In this document: piece by piece, positions 16,801-24,969 of the stretch
How positions within the stretch are numbered: the first letter of the stretch is position 1
Layout of the letters: each line of letters starts with the position of its first letter
NCBI GenBank assembly: GCA_040755725.1
Contig: JBFMAI010000040.1
Coordinates: forward strand, 62,001 to 126,000
DNA: 64,000 nt
Origin: JBFMAI01 sp040755725
Lineage (GTDB): Bacteria; Planctomycetota; Phycisphaerae; UBA1845; Fen-1342
Reading direction: 5' to 3'
Translations under genes and position numbers: made by a program
The notes under the pieces: generated by a model
The model's input: only the letters and a program-made list of their open reading frames with translations
Databases searched by the model: none
What the model was told of the DNA's origin: nothing

Positions 16801-17302
16801 TGAGCGCCCGATCCGCATCGGCGACACGGTGACCGTGGGCAACACCAGCGGCACGGTGACGCGCATTCGCATCCGCGCCACCACGATCATGGACTGGGAC
16901 CGCAAGGAGCTCATTATTCCCAACAAGGAGTTCATCACGGGCCAGGTGGTGAACTGGACGCTGTCCGACTCCACGTCGCGGATCATTCTCCCGGTCGGCA
17001 TTGCTTACGGCTCTGATGTCGACCACGCCGAGCAACTGCTGTATCAGGTCGCGCGCGACAACCCGGACGTCCTGGCCGAGCCCGAACCACGCGTTTTCTT
17101 CATGGGGTTCGGCGACAGCGCGCTGAACTTCGAGTTGCGGGTCTTCGTGGGCAGCCTCGATGTCCTGCTGAGCACGCGCCACGCGCTCAACAAGGCCATC
17201 GACCGGGAGTTCCGCGCCGCCGGCATCGAAATCGCGTTCCCGCAACGCGATCTGCACATCCGGTCGATTCAAAGGCCACCGCCAAGGCGTCAAGACCGCT
17301 GA
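13805..17302 (+). CDS. Large MscS/MscK-type mechanosensitive channel
   Basis: A protein of about 1165 residues with a signal peptide ending near WPAGAQEAA, a long periplasmic coiled-coil region (about residues 60-500, rich in Ala, Glu, Arg, Gln), many membrane helices between about 520 and 1000, and a C-terminal MscS domain. The pore-lining and beta-domain motifs GLGFGLQEVFANFVSGLMLL, ERPIRIGDTVTVG and IPNKEFITGQVVNW are clear. It resembles E. coli MscK/YjeP in layout and should release solutes on hypo-osmotic shock. Alternative starts exist at 13778 and 13814; no clear ribosome site distinguishes them. It is transcribed divergently from anmK, 80 bases apart. Confidence 0.9.
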   Translation: MAPMPKPNSTTIGSAAGPRWLALWVAVVCLGVAVWPAGAQEAAPPPATSPPESQPPATQPTEIVESTPTDLAVESIQARLAQIEAAPDLNETTKTELTGLYRQALDQLSLAATWSAKIAEYQRGREEAPQVLEALRQSLAQAASRPTTAPRIEVPADATLEQLSQRLAEAEADLKVKKEAADRLELEAKTRSERTTAIPDLLADANARLQRITQDAGAPPPTGASPQLTMARRTLGAAQKQAVGSEIQAYEEELRFYAARGDVLAARREKARLDVKEAQARAAAWQQAVSDRRQAEVERQRRQAEEEAQTAPPAVQELAEGNRQLADERVQVARDIDAAKAAAGETKELGERLARQFRHLQENADRVGMADLIGALMRQQRAELNALRRHDRDYVEVKQKFERVQLRLPQIEEERLALADMEDEVAAVLRQLTESGVMRRPRRLEPKIRELYAARRDLLDGLQRDYAAYSTNLVQWITAESALLNGVNEFGRFIAQRVLWVRSSAPVYAMRVPADAADVALGLLGVAGALARDLLNRPTVYALAAVGLSLLLASRRRLRHRLADIRGRVAKVHTDSAGQTLVALVSTGLLVLPWPGLLAFLAWRLPLAAEAERVEVYPLAQAMSAGLRAAAAILLTIAAVWHVTRADGLALTHFRWDAATVRLVRRHLTWLAAFTVPARFLVGLSEQLPDDAWRDSAGRIGLIVGMLATAVFVQRVLRPVGGLLTPMFQRASTGWAYRFRYVWYTGAVSVPLLLALASAAGYHYTAVQLAARCLLTVWLGLGLVLLHALLSRALLLAQRRIAIEQARKKRAALAEAKPEAGADAVPVEEETVSVVQIGEQTRRLLRTVVVVGLVAGLWLTWADMLPALSFMHDVRLWSYAAPAEAGTATGAAATVRYVTLAHVALAVLIGLVTGVLARNIPGLLEIAILRRLEMDAGGRFAATTIARYLVIALGLIAAFNAVGIGWSKVQWLVAAVSVGLGFGLQEVFANFVSGLMLLFERPIRIGDTVTVGNTSGTVTRIRIRATTIMDWDRKELIIPNKEFITGQVVNWTLSDSTSRIILPVGIAYGSDVDHAEQLLYQVARDNPDVLAEPEPRVFFMGFGDSALNFELRVFVGSLDVLLSTRHALNKAIDREFRAAGIEIAFPQRDLHIRSIQRPPPRRQDR

Positions 17303-17443
17303 AGCCGTGGACAGCGCGGGCGTCTCGCCCACCGCCGCGCTGCGGCCCACGGCAACGGACGGGCCCCGCGCAGCGCGCCACGGCGCCATGGTCCCCGGGG
17401 AACTCGTCGCTTGCGCTCCGGGCTCGTACGCTCCCTGGCCGCC

Positions 17444-18301
17444 TCACGCGAGCGTCTGGGCCACCACGCCCCGGATACCCAGCTTCCGCCGCACGTCCTC
17501 GGCCCATTGTTCGGTCGCCGCGCGCTGCGCGAACAACCGGTAGAACGCCGACCCGGACCCCGTCAGGCGCACCGGCCCGCCAACCTCGGTGGCCACGCGT
17601 TCCATCAGGCGCCCGAGTTCCGGGACCGCCCGCGCCGCCGCCGCTTCGAGATCGTTGAACAGCAGCCCCATCAGTCGGTCGGGCGCATCGAGCGCGGCGC
17701 GAACCTCGTCCAGAGTCGGGCGCGCTGGGGGCGCCGGCAGCCGATCAAATTCTGCATAGACCGCCGGCGTCGGGCACGCGATCGCCGGCAGCACCAGCCC
17801 AACCCACGCCCGCAACGCGCCGGGCCCGCGCGCAACGTGTTCCCCGCGTCCGCGGACCACGCTCAGCGGGCCGTGGAAGAACAGCGGTACGTCCGACCCC
17901 AGTGTGGCCCCCAATTGCTCGAGTTCCGCAGGCGAGCGCCTCGTCCCCCACAGGTCATTCAGCAGCATCAGCGTCGCGGCGGCGTCCGAGCTGCCGCCGC
18001 CGAGACCGGCGCCGGCGGGGATGCGCTTGGTCAGGGTGATTTCGGCGCCGCGGTTGATCTCGGCCGACTGGGCCAGGGCCCGGGCCGCCCGGAGCACCAG
18101 ATTGGACCCGTCGCGCGGCAGCGTGGGCTCATCGCACTCGAGCGAATAGCACCCGTCCTCGTGGTCCGTCACTTCCACGGAGTCCGCGAGATCGACGAGG
18201 GCGACCAGCGATTCGATCTCGTGAAACCCGTCCGGTCGCCGGCCGCCGACGCGCAGCGTCAGGTTGATCTTGGCCGGTGCCGAGCGACGTAGCGTCGTCA
18301 T
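17444..18301 (-). CDS. ispE: 4-diphosphocytidyl-2-C-methyl-D-erythritol kinase
   Basis: A 285-residue GHMP kinase catalysing the ATP-dependent phosphorylation of CDP-methylerythritol in the MEP isoprenoid pathway. The N-terminal PAKINLTLRVGGRRPDGFHEI, the ATP loop PAGAGLGGGSSDAAATL and the C-terminal LTGSGSAFYRLF motif match IspE. Length is normal. It stands alone on the minus strand, convergent with the MscS-type gene, with a 141-base gap that shows no gene. Confidence 0.95.
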   Translation of the reverse strand: MTTLRRSAPAKINLTLRVGGRRPDGFHEIESLVALVDLADSVEVTDHEDGCYSLECDEPTLPRDGSNLVLRAARALAQSAEINRGAEITLTKRIPAGAGLGGGSSDAAATLMLLNDLWGTRRSPAELEQLGATLGSDVPLFFHGPLSVVRGRGEHVARGPGALRAWVGLVLPAIACPTPAVYAEFDRLPAPPARPTLDEVRAALDAPDRLMGLLFNDLEAAAARAVPELGRLMERVATEVGGPVRLTGSGSAFYRLFAQRAATEQWAEDVRRKLGIRGVVAQTLA

Positions 18302-18709
18302 GGTGTGCCCGAGGGCCTTCGCGATCGTGCGACGCGGGAGGGCGGTCCCGGCGCGCCGGGACCGCCGAGCCGCGGCTGGCCGGGAGGCTCGCGCTCCCGG
18401 CCCAGGTCCCGGAATACCCGCGTAGCTTGGATGCGGCCTTGATTGCCGTCAAGCACGAAGCGGACACGGTCAACACGGCTCAACCAAGCGCGGGCCGACG
18501 ATTGAGCGCAGGCCGGGTCTCGGGGCGGGTCGCGGCCGCGACCTTCTTGCCCGCCCCCGTCGCGGTCGTCGGTCTATCGGACGTCGGAACCTGCTTCGCG
18601 GCAGCCCATCCCCCACAAATCGCTCACCCGGTCGGCGGGCGGGTCGATGATACTGGATAAGCCCCGCCCCCCCGTCCGTCGCTCGCCGTGGCCGGGGCGC
18701 GAGTCCGCG
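18302..18709. other. Intergenic region with dispersed repeat
   Basis: About 400 bases between divergent ispE and the hybrid kinase gene. It contains a copy of the dispersed GC-rich palindromic repeat (18333-18402). The remaining sequence has short open frames, but none with family-like composition. Confidence 0.5.
18333..18402. repeat. Dispersed palindromic repeat A, copy 1
   Basis: Core GCGGGAGGGCGGTCCCGGCG, then CCGCCGAGCCGCGGCT and GCCGGGAGGCTCGC. Nearly the same sequence, including flanking GCGATCGTGC, occurs at 33519-33590. Related shorter or diverged copies lie at 21128, 24804, 32951, 37780 and 61342, all intergenic. The self-complementary GCCGAGCCGCGGCT centre could fold into a hairpin. 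Confidence 0.75.
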
Positions 18710-20890
18710 ATGCGAAGCACGGCTGCCAAGTTCCTGCTGCCGCTCGGGCTGCTGGGGCTGCTGTTCGCGGGGTTCCTGCATTATCGCACGTACGCGGCGA
18801 CGCGGCGGCACCTGCTGGAGCTAATGGACAAGCAGGCCGCAATCGCGATGGAGTTCAATCTGGCGGTGCGCGAGTACGTGGGTGATGAAATCCGCCCGCG
18901 CTTCGCCGCCATGGTCGGTCCCGACGAGTTCGTCCCGGAAACCATGTCGACGTCGTTCGTCTCCCGCAGCGTCTTCGAGAAGGTACACCGGAAGTTCCCG
19001 GACGTGATCGTCAAGTTCTCCTCCGATAACCCGCGCAACCCGGTCAACAGCGCCAGCCCGGATGAGCTGCGGATGATCGCGTACTTCAACGCGCACCCGG
19101 AGATCGACAAGGTCGTCGGTTTGCTCACGCTCGACGGACGCGAGTACTGGGCCCATTTCACCGGTAAACGGATGAAGCCCGAGTGCCTCCGCTGCCACGG
19201 CCGGCCGGAGGACGCACCGGCGACTCTGATCCAGCGCTACGGGGCTGAGGAGAGCTTTCACCGGTCGTTGGGGCAGATCGTCGCCCTGGACACCGTGGCC
19301 ATTCCCACGGCGCCGCTCAACGCCGCCCTGGTGGCCGAGACAACCCGGCAAACGCTCGACTCGGTGGCGGGTCTGGCCCTGCTGTTGGGCGGCATCGCGC
19401 TGGTGTTTCGCGGCGTGGTTTCGCGGCGATTGGCCGCCATGGCGGCCCATTTCCGCGCCATCGCGGCGCAGCCGGAGGGGGCCCCGATTGCCCCGGTCCC
19501 CATCAGGGGCCGCGACGAGATCGCCGACCTGGCCGACGGTTTCAACACGCTGGCCCGCCGCTTGCGGGCGATGTACACGTCGTTGGAGGAGCGCGTCGCC
19601 GCGCGCACGGCCGAACTGGCCCGCGCCAACGAAGAGCTCCGGCACGAGGTCACCGAACGAAAGCGGGCCGAGCAGCAGCTTCAGCAGGCCAAGAGCGCCG
19701 CGGAGGCCGGCGACCAGGCCAAGAGCGAGTTCCTGGCCAACATGAGCCACGAAGTCCGCACGCCGCTGACCGCCATCCTCGGTTTCGCCGACGTTCTGCT
19801 GGAGCACACCCGCGCGTGCGACACCCCAACCGAGTGTACCGAGGCCGTCCAGATCATCCGGCGAAACGGGGAGCACCTGCTGCGCGTGCTCGACGACATC
19901 CTCGACCTGTCAAAGATCGAGGCCCAGCAGTTGACCGTGGAGCGTGCTCCCTGCCAACCCTGCCGAATCGTGGCCGAGGTGCTGTCGCTGGTGCGCGTAC
20001 GGGCGGAGGCCCGCGGGCTGCCGCTGTTGGTGGAATACACCGGGCCGGTCCCGCGGACCATCACCACCGATGCCACCCGTCTGCGGCAGATTCTCCTCAA
20101 CCTGCTCTCCAACGCCATCCGCTTCACCGAACGTGGCGAAGTGCGCCTGATCGTGACGTTCCGTCCCGATCCACAACAGCCCCGACTGCAATTCGACGTG
20201 GCCGACACCGGGATCGGCCTGGATCCGCAGCAGGCCGGCCGCCTCTTCCAGCCTTTCACCCAAGCCGACGCCTCGACCACGCGGCGTTTCGGCGGCACGG
20301 GCCTGGGGCTGGCGATCAGCAAGCGCCTGGCCCAAATGCTGGGCGGCGACGTCGCGCTGTTGGAAACTCGGCCGGGGTGCGGCGCGCGTTTCCGCGCCAC
20401 GGTCGCCACCGGGCCGCTGGAGGGCGTGCCGCTCATCAAAGACCCGCTCGCCGCGACGACGGTGGACTGCGCCGCCGGGCCGCCGCTCCCGCGGAACGAC
20501 TTGAGTCTCCAGGGTTGCCGCGTGCTGCTGGCGGAGGACGGTCCGGACAACCGGCGGCTGATCGCTCGCCTGTTGGAGAAAGCCGGCGCCGCCGTGACGG
20601 TCGCGGAGCACGGCCGCCGCGCGGTGGACGAAGCGCTGGCGGCGCGGGCCGCCGGTCAGCCCTTCGACGTGATCCTGATGGACATGCAGATGCCGATTCT
20701 CGACGGCTACGAGGCCACCCGGCTCCTGCGGCGGGGCGGCTACACCGGCCCAGTCATTGCCCTCACCGCCCACGCCATGAGCACCGACTGCGAGAAGTGC
20801 CTGGCCTGCGGCTGCGATGAATATGTGCGGAAGCCCGTGGATCGCGCGGCCCTGTTGGCCACGATTCGGGGGTTCTTCGTCCCGTGCTGA
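18710..20890 (+). CDS. Hybrid sensor histidine kinase with haem-binding-type DUF3365 sensor
   Basis: A 726-residue membrane-anchored hybrid kinase. After an N-terminal membrane helix (about 8-25) comes a periplasmic DUF3365-type domain containing CLRCHG, a c-type haem motif, then a second helix, a HAMP domain and a coiled coil. HisKA (FLANMSHEVRTPLTAILGF) and HATPase motifs (DTGIGLD, GGTGLGLAIS) follow, and a C-terminal receiver with the phospho-acceptor in VILMDMQMPILDGYEATR and Lys in VRKPVD. It probably senses redox state or a small ligand outside the cytoplasm and relays phosphate through its own receiver. No Hpt or separate regulator is adjacent. The start was chosen at MRSTAAKFLLPLG. 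Confidence 0.92.
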   Translation: MRSTAAKFLLPLGLLGLLFAGFLHYRTYAATRRHLLELMDKQAAIAMEFNLAVREYVGDEIRPRFAAMVGPDEFVPETMSTSFVSRSVFEKVHRKFPDVIVKFSSDNPRNPVNSASPDELRMIAYFNAHPEIDKVVGLLTLDGREYWAHFTGKRMKPECLRCHGRPEDAPATLIQRYGAEESFHRSLGQIVALDTVAIPTAPLNAALVAETTRQTLDSVAGLALLLGGIALVFRGVVSRRLAAMAAHFRAIAAQPEGAPIAPVPIRGRDEIADLADGFNTLARRLRAMYTSLEERVAARTAELARANEELRHEVTERKRAEQQLQQAKSAAEAGDQAKSEFLANMSHEVRTPLTAILGFADVLLEHTRACDTPTECTEAVQIIRRNGEHLLRVLDDILDLSKIEAQQLTVERAPCQPCRIVAEVLSLVRVRAEARGLPLLVEYTGPVPRTITTDATRLRQILLNLLSNAIRFTERGEVRLIVTFRPDPQQPRLQFDVADTGIGLDPQQAGRLFQPFTQADASTTRRFGGTGLGLAISKRLAQMLGGDVALLETRPGCGARFRATVATGPLEGVPLIKDPLAATTVDCAAGPPLPRNDLSLQGCRVLLAEDGPDNRRLIARLLEKAGAAVTVAEHGRRAVDEALAARAAGQPFDVILMDMQMPILDGYEATRLLRRGGYTGPVIALTAHAMSTDCEKCLACGCDEYVRKPVDRAALLATIRGFFVPC

Positions 20891-20960
20891 CCCCCGCGGC
20901 GGTGTAGCCGCGCCACGCCCGCGCGGCCCGCCCCGCCGACGCGGCGGCTGCCGTCCCTGG

Positions 20961-21064
20961 ACCCCCCTCCCGTCCAAGTCGCCACGGGCGACGCGTCCGC
21001 CAGAGCGGAAGAGTCGGTCGCCGTGGTGACCGTCTTGCTGTGGCGAGGAGGGGTCGGGGGAGGT
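20961..21064. repeat. Composite repeat B with nested hairpin C, copy 1
   Basis: The left arm ACCCCCCTCCC and right arm GGGGTCGGGGGAGG flank AAGTCGCCACGGGCGAC...GCTGTGGCGAGG. The same composite order occurs at 60271-60376, while 35034-35073 and 60229-60254 show the B arms joined directly without the nested part. Confidence 0.65.
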
Positions 21065-21127
21065 TCGCCTCCCACGGCCGGAACAACACTCTCGGTTCTC
21101 AATATCGCCGTGCGCGAGTGTGCGGTG

Positions 21128-21206
21128 CGGGCGGGCGAGGCTGCCTCCTGCGGCGATCCTGCCGGCCCGCCGAGCCGCGGCTCGCCGGCAGGCCCGCCCT
21201 CCCCTA
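21128..21206. repeat. Dispersed palindromic repeat A, copy 2
   Basis: GCGGGCGAGGCTGCCTCCTG then GCCGAGCCGCGGCTCGCCGG and GCCCGCCCTCCC. The ends GGGCGGGC and GCCCGCCC are complementary, so the whole unit can fold into one long hairpin. Confidence 0.7.
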
Positions 21207-21266
21207 TCGCGCCGCCGAACTGCGCATCGTGACTTGGTTACCGCATATCCACGTTGCGGGCAGCTT

Positions 21267-22565
21267 CTAGGTCGCTTCGGCCTTCTCCGGCAGCACCTCG
21301 ATCCGCAGCCGCTTGATCCGCCGCGGCTCCGCGTCCACGACCTGCACGCGGATGTGGCCGTGGCGGAACTCCTCCCCCGCGACGGGGATCTTCCCCAGCG
21401 TCGTGAACACGAAGCCGCCGATCGTCTCGTAGTCCTCCTCCTCCGGCAGCTCAATCTCCAGTTCTTCGTTGATCTCGCTGATGTGGACGCGGGCATCCAC
21501 CTCCAGCGTCCGCTCATCGATCCGATTCATCGTGGGCGGCGGCCGCTGGTCGTACTCGTCGTCGATTTCACCGACCAGTTCTTCCAGGATGTCCTCAATG
21601 GTCGCCAGCCCGGCCGTTCCGCCGTACTCGTCCAGCACAATGGCGATCTGCACCTTGGTGGCGCGGAACTCGGCCAGCAGCTCGGCCAGCGTCTTGGTCT
21701 CGGGCACATATGGCGCCGTTCGCATGACGTGGCGTGCGTCGAACGGGTCGCCCGGGTTCAACCGCAGCAGGTCCTTCGCGTACACGACGCCGATGATGTG
21801 GTCGATGGTGCCCTCGTAGACCGGGATGCGTGAGTGGCCTGTCTCGAGGATCACGCGGCGCACGCCGTCGAAGGACGCATCCGCCGGGACGGCGTTGATG
21901 TCGGTCCGCGGCGTCATGATCGCGCTGACGGCGGTCTCGTCCAGCTCGAAGACCGATTCAATCATCTCCTTCTGGTCTTCGTCCACCGCGCCGTGGGCTT
22001 CGCCCTCGGAAACCGCGTCGAGGATTTCCTGCTCGACGCGCTCGGTGTCCTCCCGCTGATCGTGGTCCGCCTTGCCGAGCAACCGACGCACAACAAACTC
22101 GATTCCGTTAAAGAACTGCCCGAACGGCCAGAATCCCAGCCGTAACAGCCACAGCAGCCCGAGGCTGCGGGCCAGCACCGTTTCGCCCGCGTGTACGGCG
22201 ACGGCGTGGGGAATGGCGATGGAGAATGTCGCCAGCAACACGAGGGTAATCGCCCCCACCTGCAAGGCGAGCCACGCCGTCGCGGGCCACTGGACCTCCC
22301 CCCCGACGCCGACCCACACGACGCCCAACACGGCCAGGTTCAGCGCCAGCCGCAGCAGCCCCGTGAGCGTCTGCAACTCCCACTCGTGCTCGTCCAGCCA
22401 GGCGAGCCAGCGCTCGCGCTGAGGCTCGGGGATGCGCTCGCTCAGGCGGGAGCGCGAGTACGTCCGCACGATGTAGGCGAGTGCGGTGACGTACAGGGTC
22501 AGTCCCAGCAGCACCAACCCCACTGCAACGATCAACGCGGTCTCCGGCAACAGGCCGGGCGTCAC
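21267..22565 (-). CDS. CorC/HlyC-type transporter-associated CBS protein
   Basis: A 432-residue membrane protein with a CNNM/DUF21-like N-terminal half (helices at about 8-32, 65-85, 90-125 and 135-150), two CBS domains (AIMTPRTDINAVPAD..., VYAKDLLRLNPGD...) with KVQIAIVLDEYGGTAGLATIEDILEELVGEI, and a C-terminal CorC_HlyC domain (YETIGGFVFTTLGKIPVAGE). The family includes Mg/Co efflux-related proteins and is still often labelled haemolysin. The start is GTG at a position just before the first helix, without a strong ribosome site. Confidence 0.9.
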   Translation of the reverse strand: MTPGLLPETALIVAVGLVLLGLTLYVTALAYIVRTYSRSRLSERIPEPQRERWLAWLDEHEWELQTLTGLLRLALNLAVLGVVWVGVGGEVQWPATAWLALQVGAITLVLLATFSIAIPHAVAVHAGETVLARSLGLLWLLRLGFWPFGQFFNGIEFVVRRLLGKADHDQREDTERVEQEILDAVSEGEAHGAVDEDQKEMIESVFELDETAVSAIMTPRTDINAVPADASFDGVRRVILETGHSRIPVYEGTIDHIIGVVYAKDLLRLNPGDPFDARHVMRTAPYVPETKTLAELLAEFRATKVQIAIVLDEYGGTAGLATIEDILEELVGEIDDEYDQRPPPTMNRIDERTLEVDARVHISEINEELEIELPEEEDYETIGGFVFTTLGKIPVAGEEFRHGHIRVQVVDAEPRRIKRLRIEVLPEKAEAT

Positions 22566-22672
22566 CCGACGGGGCTTCGTCGGCCGCCGTCGGTCGCCCC
22601 TGCGTTGCTCATGCTAGCGGGTTATCGCCCGCTTACGCAACCCGTCGAACGTCATGTCGCCCGATCCGCCCG

Positions 22673-23857
22673 CTATGCACCAAGCAATTGCAAGAGCTTA
22701 TGGCGAATCGTGTTACGGTCTCGTGTGCGCAATAGCTGTTTCAGAATTCGCACTTGCCGCGGCGCGACAGCCGCCGGCTCGTTCAGCGTCGCCTCGGTCC
22801 GGCCCACACCCTTGAAAATCGCGTCGCAGAAGCGTTCCAGCCCCTCACGTCGAACCGCGGAAACCAGCACCAGGCGCCGCCGCCAGCGGGAGGGCAACAG
22901 CCGCTCGATGGGCTCAGCGGGTTTCGCGAGGTCACACTTGCTCAGGGCCACGCACGCCGGCTTCAGCCCCCCGTGCGCTGCTACAAAACTGGCCGCCGCC
23001 GGCGGATCGGCCGAATCGAGGATCACCGCAAAGGCATCCGCATCCTCCAGCAGTTGCCGCGTCCGCTCGATCCCCGCCTGTTCCAATGCGTCGGCAGCAG
23101 TACCCACGCCTGCGGTGTCCAGCCACGCGATCGGGAACCCCTGCGCCTCTCCCGCGACCTCCACCCAGTCCCGTGTCGTGCCGGGTGTCGCCGACACGAC
23201 GCACGCCGCCCGGTCGCCTAACGCGTTGGCCAGTGAGCTCTTACCGGCATTCGGGGGGCCGACGAGGGCCACCCGCAGTGGCGACTTGAACCACTCCACC
23301 ACCAGCGAATGTCGGATGAGCCGCCGGCACGCCCGGCGCACCTCGGCGGTGTCATCCTCGTCCAACAACGACCTCACCGTGGCGTCGAGCCGCTCCACTT
23401 GTTCAAGAACCCAACACACGCCGCGCCAAGTACTTATGGCTGGAAGCAGCTCGCACGCGTCCGCCATCAGCGGTGTGACTCCCGGCCACAGCCCGGCTGG
23501 GGGTGTGCTGCCTGTGCGGAGTCCGCAGGCCGCAGCAAGCTGGACGCACCGGCGTACGACCCAGGGATTGGCGTGCAGGTGCAGTCGCACCTCCCAAGTC
23601 GGCGGCCCCGTGTGGACGGATACAAGAACGTCGTCCAAAGCGACCCCCTCCGCGTCCAGCAACGCCGTCCGCCGCACTGCCCCCGGAGACCACCGCGTGT
23701 CGGCTACGTCGCCCGCCCGCCCTGCCTCGGCAGTCAGGTGCCGTTGGACGAACGCCCCCACCCGCGGCCCGCCCAGCCGCACCGTCGCAATCGCGGCCGG
23801 TCCGGGCCCCGTCAGGACTTCGCAGAACCCCTCCGCGGGAATCGCGGGCGCGCTCAC
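22673..23857 (-). CDS. Divergent MnmE/TrmE-like GTPase
   Basis: A 394-residue protein whose centre is a TrmE-type GTPase: G1 VALVGPPNAGKSSL, G2 ATPGTTRDWVEV, G3 WLDTAGVG and G4 LSKCDL. The N-terminal 120 residues (VLTGPGPAAIATVRLGG) match a shortened folate-binding TrmE_N domain. The canonical MnmE C-terminal CxGK motif, needed for tRNA U34 modification, is absent: the protein ends in RHKLLQLLGA. It therefore may not be the classical MnmE. The GTG start overlaps the stop of coaX (GTGA), implying translational coupling. Confidence 0.82.
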   Translation of the reverse strand: MSAPAIPAEGFCEVLTGPGPAAIATVRLGGPRVGAFVQRHLTAEAGRAGDVADTRWSPGAVRRTALLDAEGVALDDVLVSVHTGPPTWEVRLHLHANPWVVRRCVQLAAACGLRTGSTPPAGLWPGVTPLMADACELLPAISTWRGVCWVLEQVERLDATVRSLLDEDDTAEVRRACRRLIRHSLVVEWFKSPLRVALVGPPNAGKSSLANALGDRAACVVSATPGTTRDWVEVAGEAQGFPIAWLDTAGVGTAADALEQAGIERTRQLLEDADAFAVILDSADPPAAASFVAAHGGLKPACVALSKCDLAKPAEPIERLLPSRWRRRLVLVSAVRREGLERFCDAIFKGVGRTEATLNEPAAVAPRQVRILKQLLRTRDRNTIRHKLLQLLGA

Positions 23858-24633
23858 GGCTGCCCTGCGGCGGCCCGGTATGCCAGCGCTACGCCCATCA
23901 GGCACAGGTCGGGCACGACAGCGTCAACGTAGTCAGCCAATTCGGCCACCAGGGGGGCGTTTCCGCCCGTGATGACCAGCCGCGGCCACTCGCGCAGCTC
24001 CGTTGCGTAGCGCTCGACGATCTCCCGCAGCGCCCCCACCAGTCCGAAGACCACCCCGTGCACGATCGCGTCGTGCGTGTTCTTACCGAAGACCCCCACC
24101 GGGACGCGCGGCGTGATGCGGGGGAGCTGGGCCGTGCCGGTGTGCAGGGCGTCGCAGCACATCTGAAACCCTGGCAGAATCGCCCCGCCGAGGAAACGCC
24201 CCTCGTTGGACACGCAATCGACCGTGATCGCCGTCCCGAACGACGCGACCACGCACGCGCGGCCGATGCGTTCGTAGGCGGCGGCGGCGCTGCACACGCG
24301 ATCCACGCCGATTTCGTGCCGGTTTTCGATGTCCAGGGGCATGGGCAGGGGCAGGTCGTCGCGGACGCGCCACGCCGATTGCCCGCTGACCTCCTCCGCC
24401 CACCCTTGCACCGCTGGCGTCTGCCGCGGATCGACGCTGGCGATAACGACGGCCCGCCGGCCACTGCCGGTGCGGCGCCACGCCTCGGCAACGACCTCAC
24501 GCCAGAGGTCGGGGCGATCACAGGCGAGGCGCTGGGCGTCGTGCAGCCCGTCGCCATCCCAGATGCCCACGCCGATGCGCGAGTTACCGATGTCGATGGC
24601 CAACAGCGCGTCGGCCGGCTCGACCTGACTCAT
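23854..24633 (-). CDS. coaX: Type III pantothenate kinase
   Basis: A 259-residue ASKHA-fold kinase of the CoaX type, which phosphorylates pantothenate in the first step of CoA synthesis. The N-terminal LLAIDIGNSRIGVGIWDGD phosphate loop, GVDRVCSAAAAYERIG, VASFGTAITVDCV and the C-terminal VITGGNAPLVAELAD motif are characteristic. A GGAG site lies seven bases before the chosen ATG. It is the upstream partner of the MnmE-like GTPase, with a four-base overlap. Confidence 0.94.
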   Translation of the reverse strand: MSQVEPADALLAIDIGNSRIGVGIWDGDGLHDAQRLACDRPDLWREVVAEAWRRTGSGRRAVVIASVDPRQTPAVQGWAEEVSGQSAWRVRDDLPLPMPLDIENRHEIGVDRVCSAAAAYERIGRACVVASFGTAITVDCVSNEGRFLGGAILPGFQMCCDALHTGTAQLPRITPRVPVGVFGKNTHDAIVHGVVFGLVGALREIVERYATELREWPRLVITGGNAPLVAELADYVDAVVPDLCLMGVALAYRAAAGQP

Positions 24634-24969
24634 GCAAGGTCTCCGTGGGCGCGCCGGCGCGGACCCCCTCGCGGGCGCGGCCCGCCTGCGCACGTTAGCA
24701 TCCCCGGGGTTCGCGTCAATCCGGGTTGGAGCAACGGCGCGGGGGCCGGCATGCGGTGGAACGACCACGCAGGCAAGTCAGGGCCGCCCCGTTTGCGACC
24801 GGCTGGGAGGGCGAGGCTGTCTCCTGCGGCGACCCTGCCGGCCTGCCGAGCCGCGGCTCGCCCTCCCCGCGCGCGGCGCCGAATCGCGTGGCCATCCAAG
24901 AGCAAACCGCCGACGCCCGGAGACGTCGGCGGTGTCAGGTACGGAGGGGGTGGATGCCGCGCGGCGTGC
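24634..24969. other. Intergenic region with repeat A copy 3
   Basis: A 336-base gap between coaX and the recombinase gene. It holds a copy of repeat A at 24804-24868 (GGGAGGGCGAGGCTGTCTCC ... CCGAGCCGCGGCTCGCCCTCCC). No gene is seen. Confidence 0.55.
24804..24868. repeat. Dispersed palindromic repeat A, copy 3
   Basis: Terminal GGGAGGGCGAG pairs with CTCGCCCTCCC, and the centre includes GCCGAGCCGCGGCT as in the other copies. The unit is intergenic and can fold into a single hairpin. Confidence 0.7.

Larger units (their letters stand above)
20891..21266. other. Intergenic region with two repeat families
   Basis: Between the convergent hybrid kinase and CorC-like genes. It holds a composite repeat at 20961-21064 (CCCCTCCC arm, nested GTCGCCACGG hairpin, GGGGTCGGGGGAGG arm) and a repeat A copy at 21128-21206. 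No gene is visible. Confidence 0.6.

Noticed and set aside
18298..18483. Possible small gene (SRVDRVRFVLDGNQGRIQATRVF...) on the minus strand before ispE
   Set aside because: The first part looks protein-like, but the frame then runs through repeat A, has no ribosome site, and matches no family I know.
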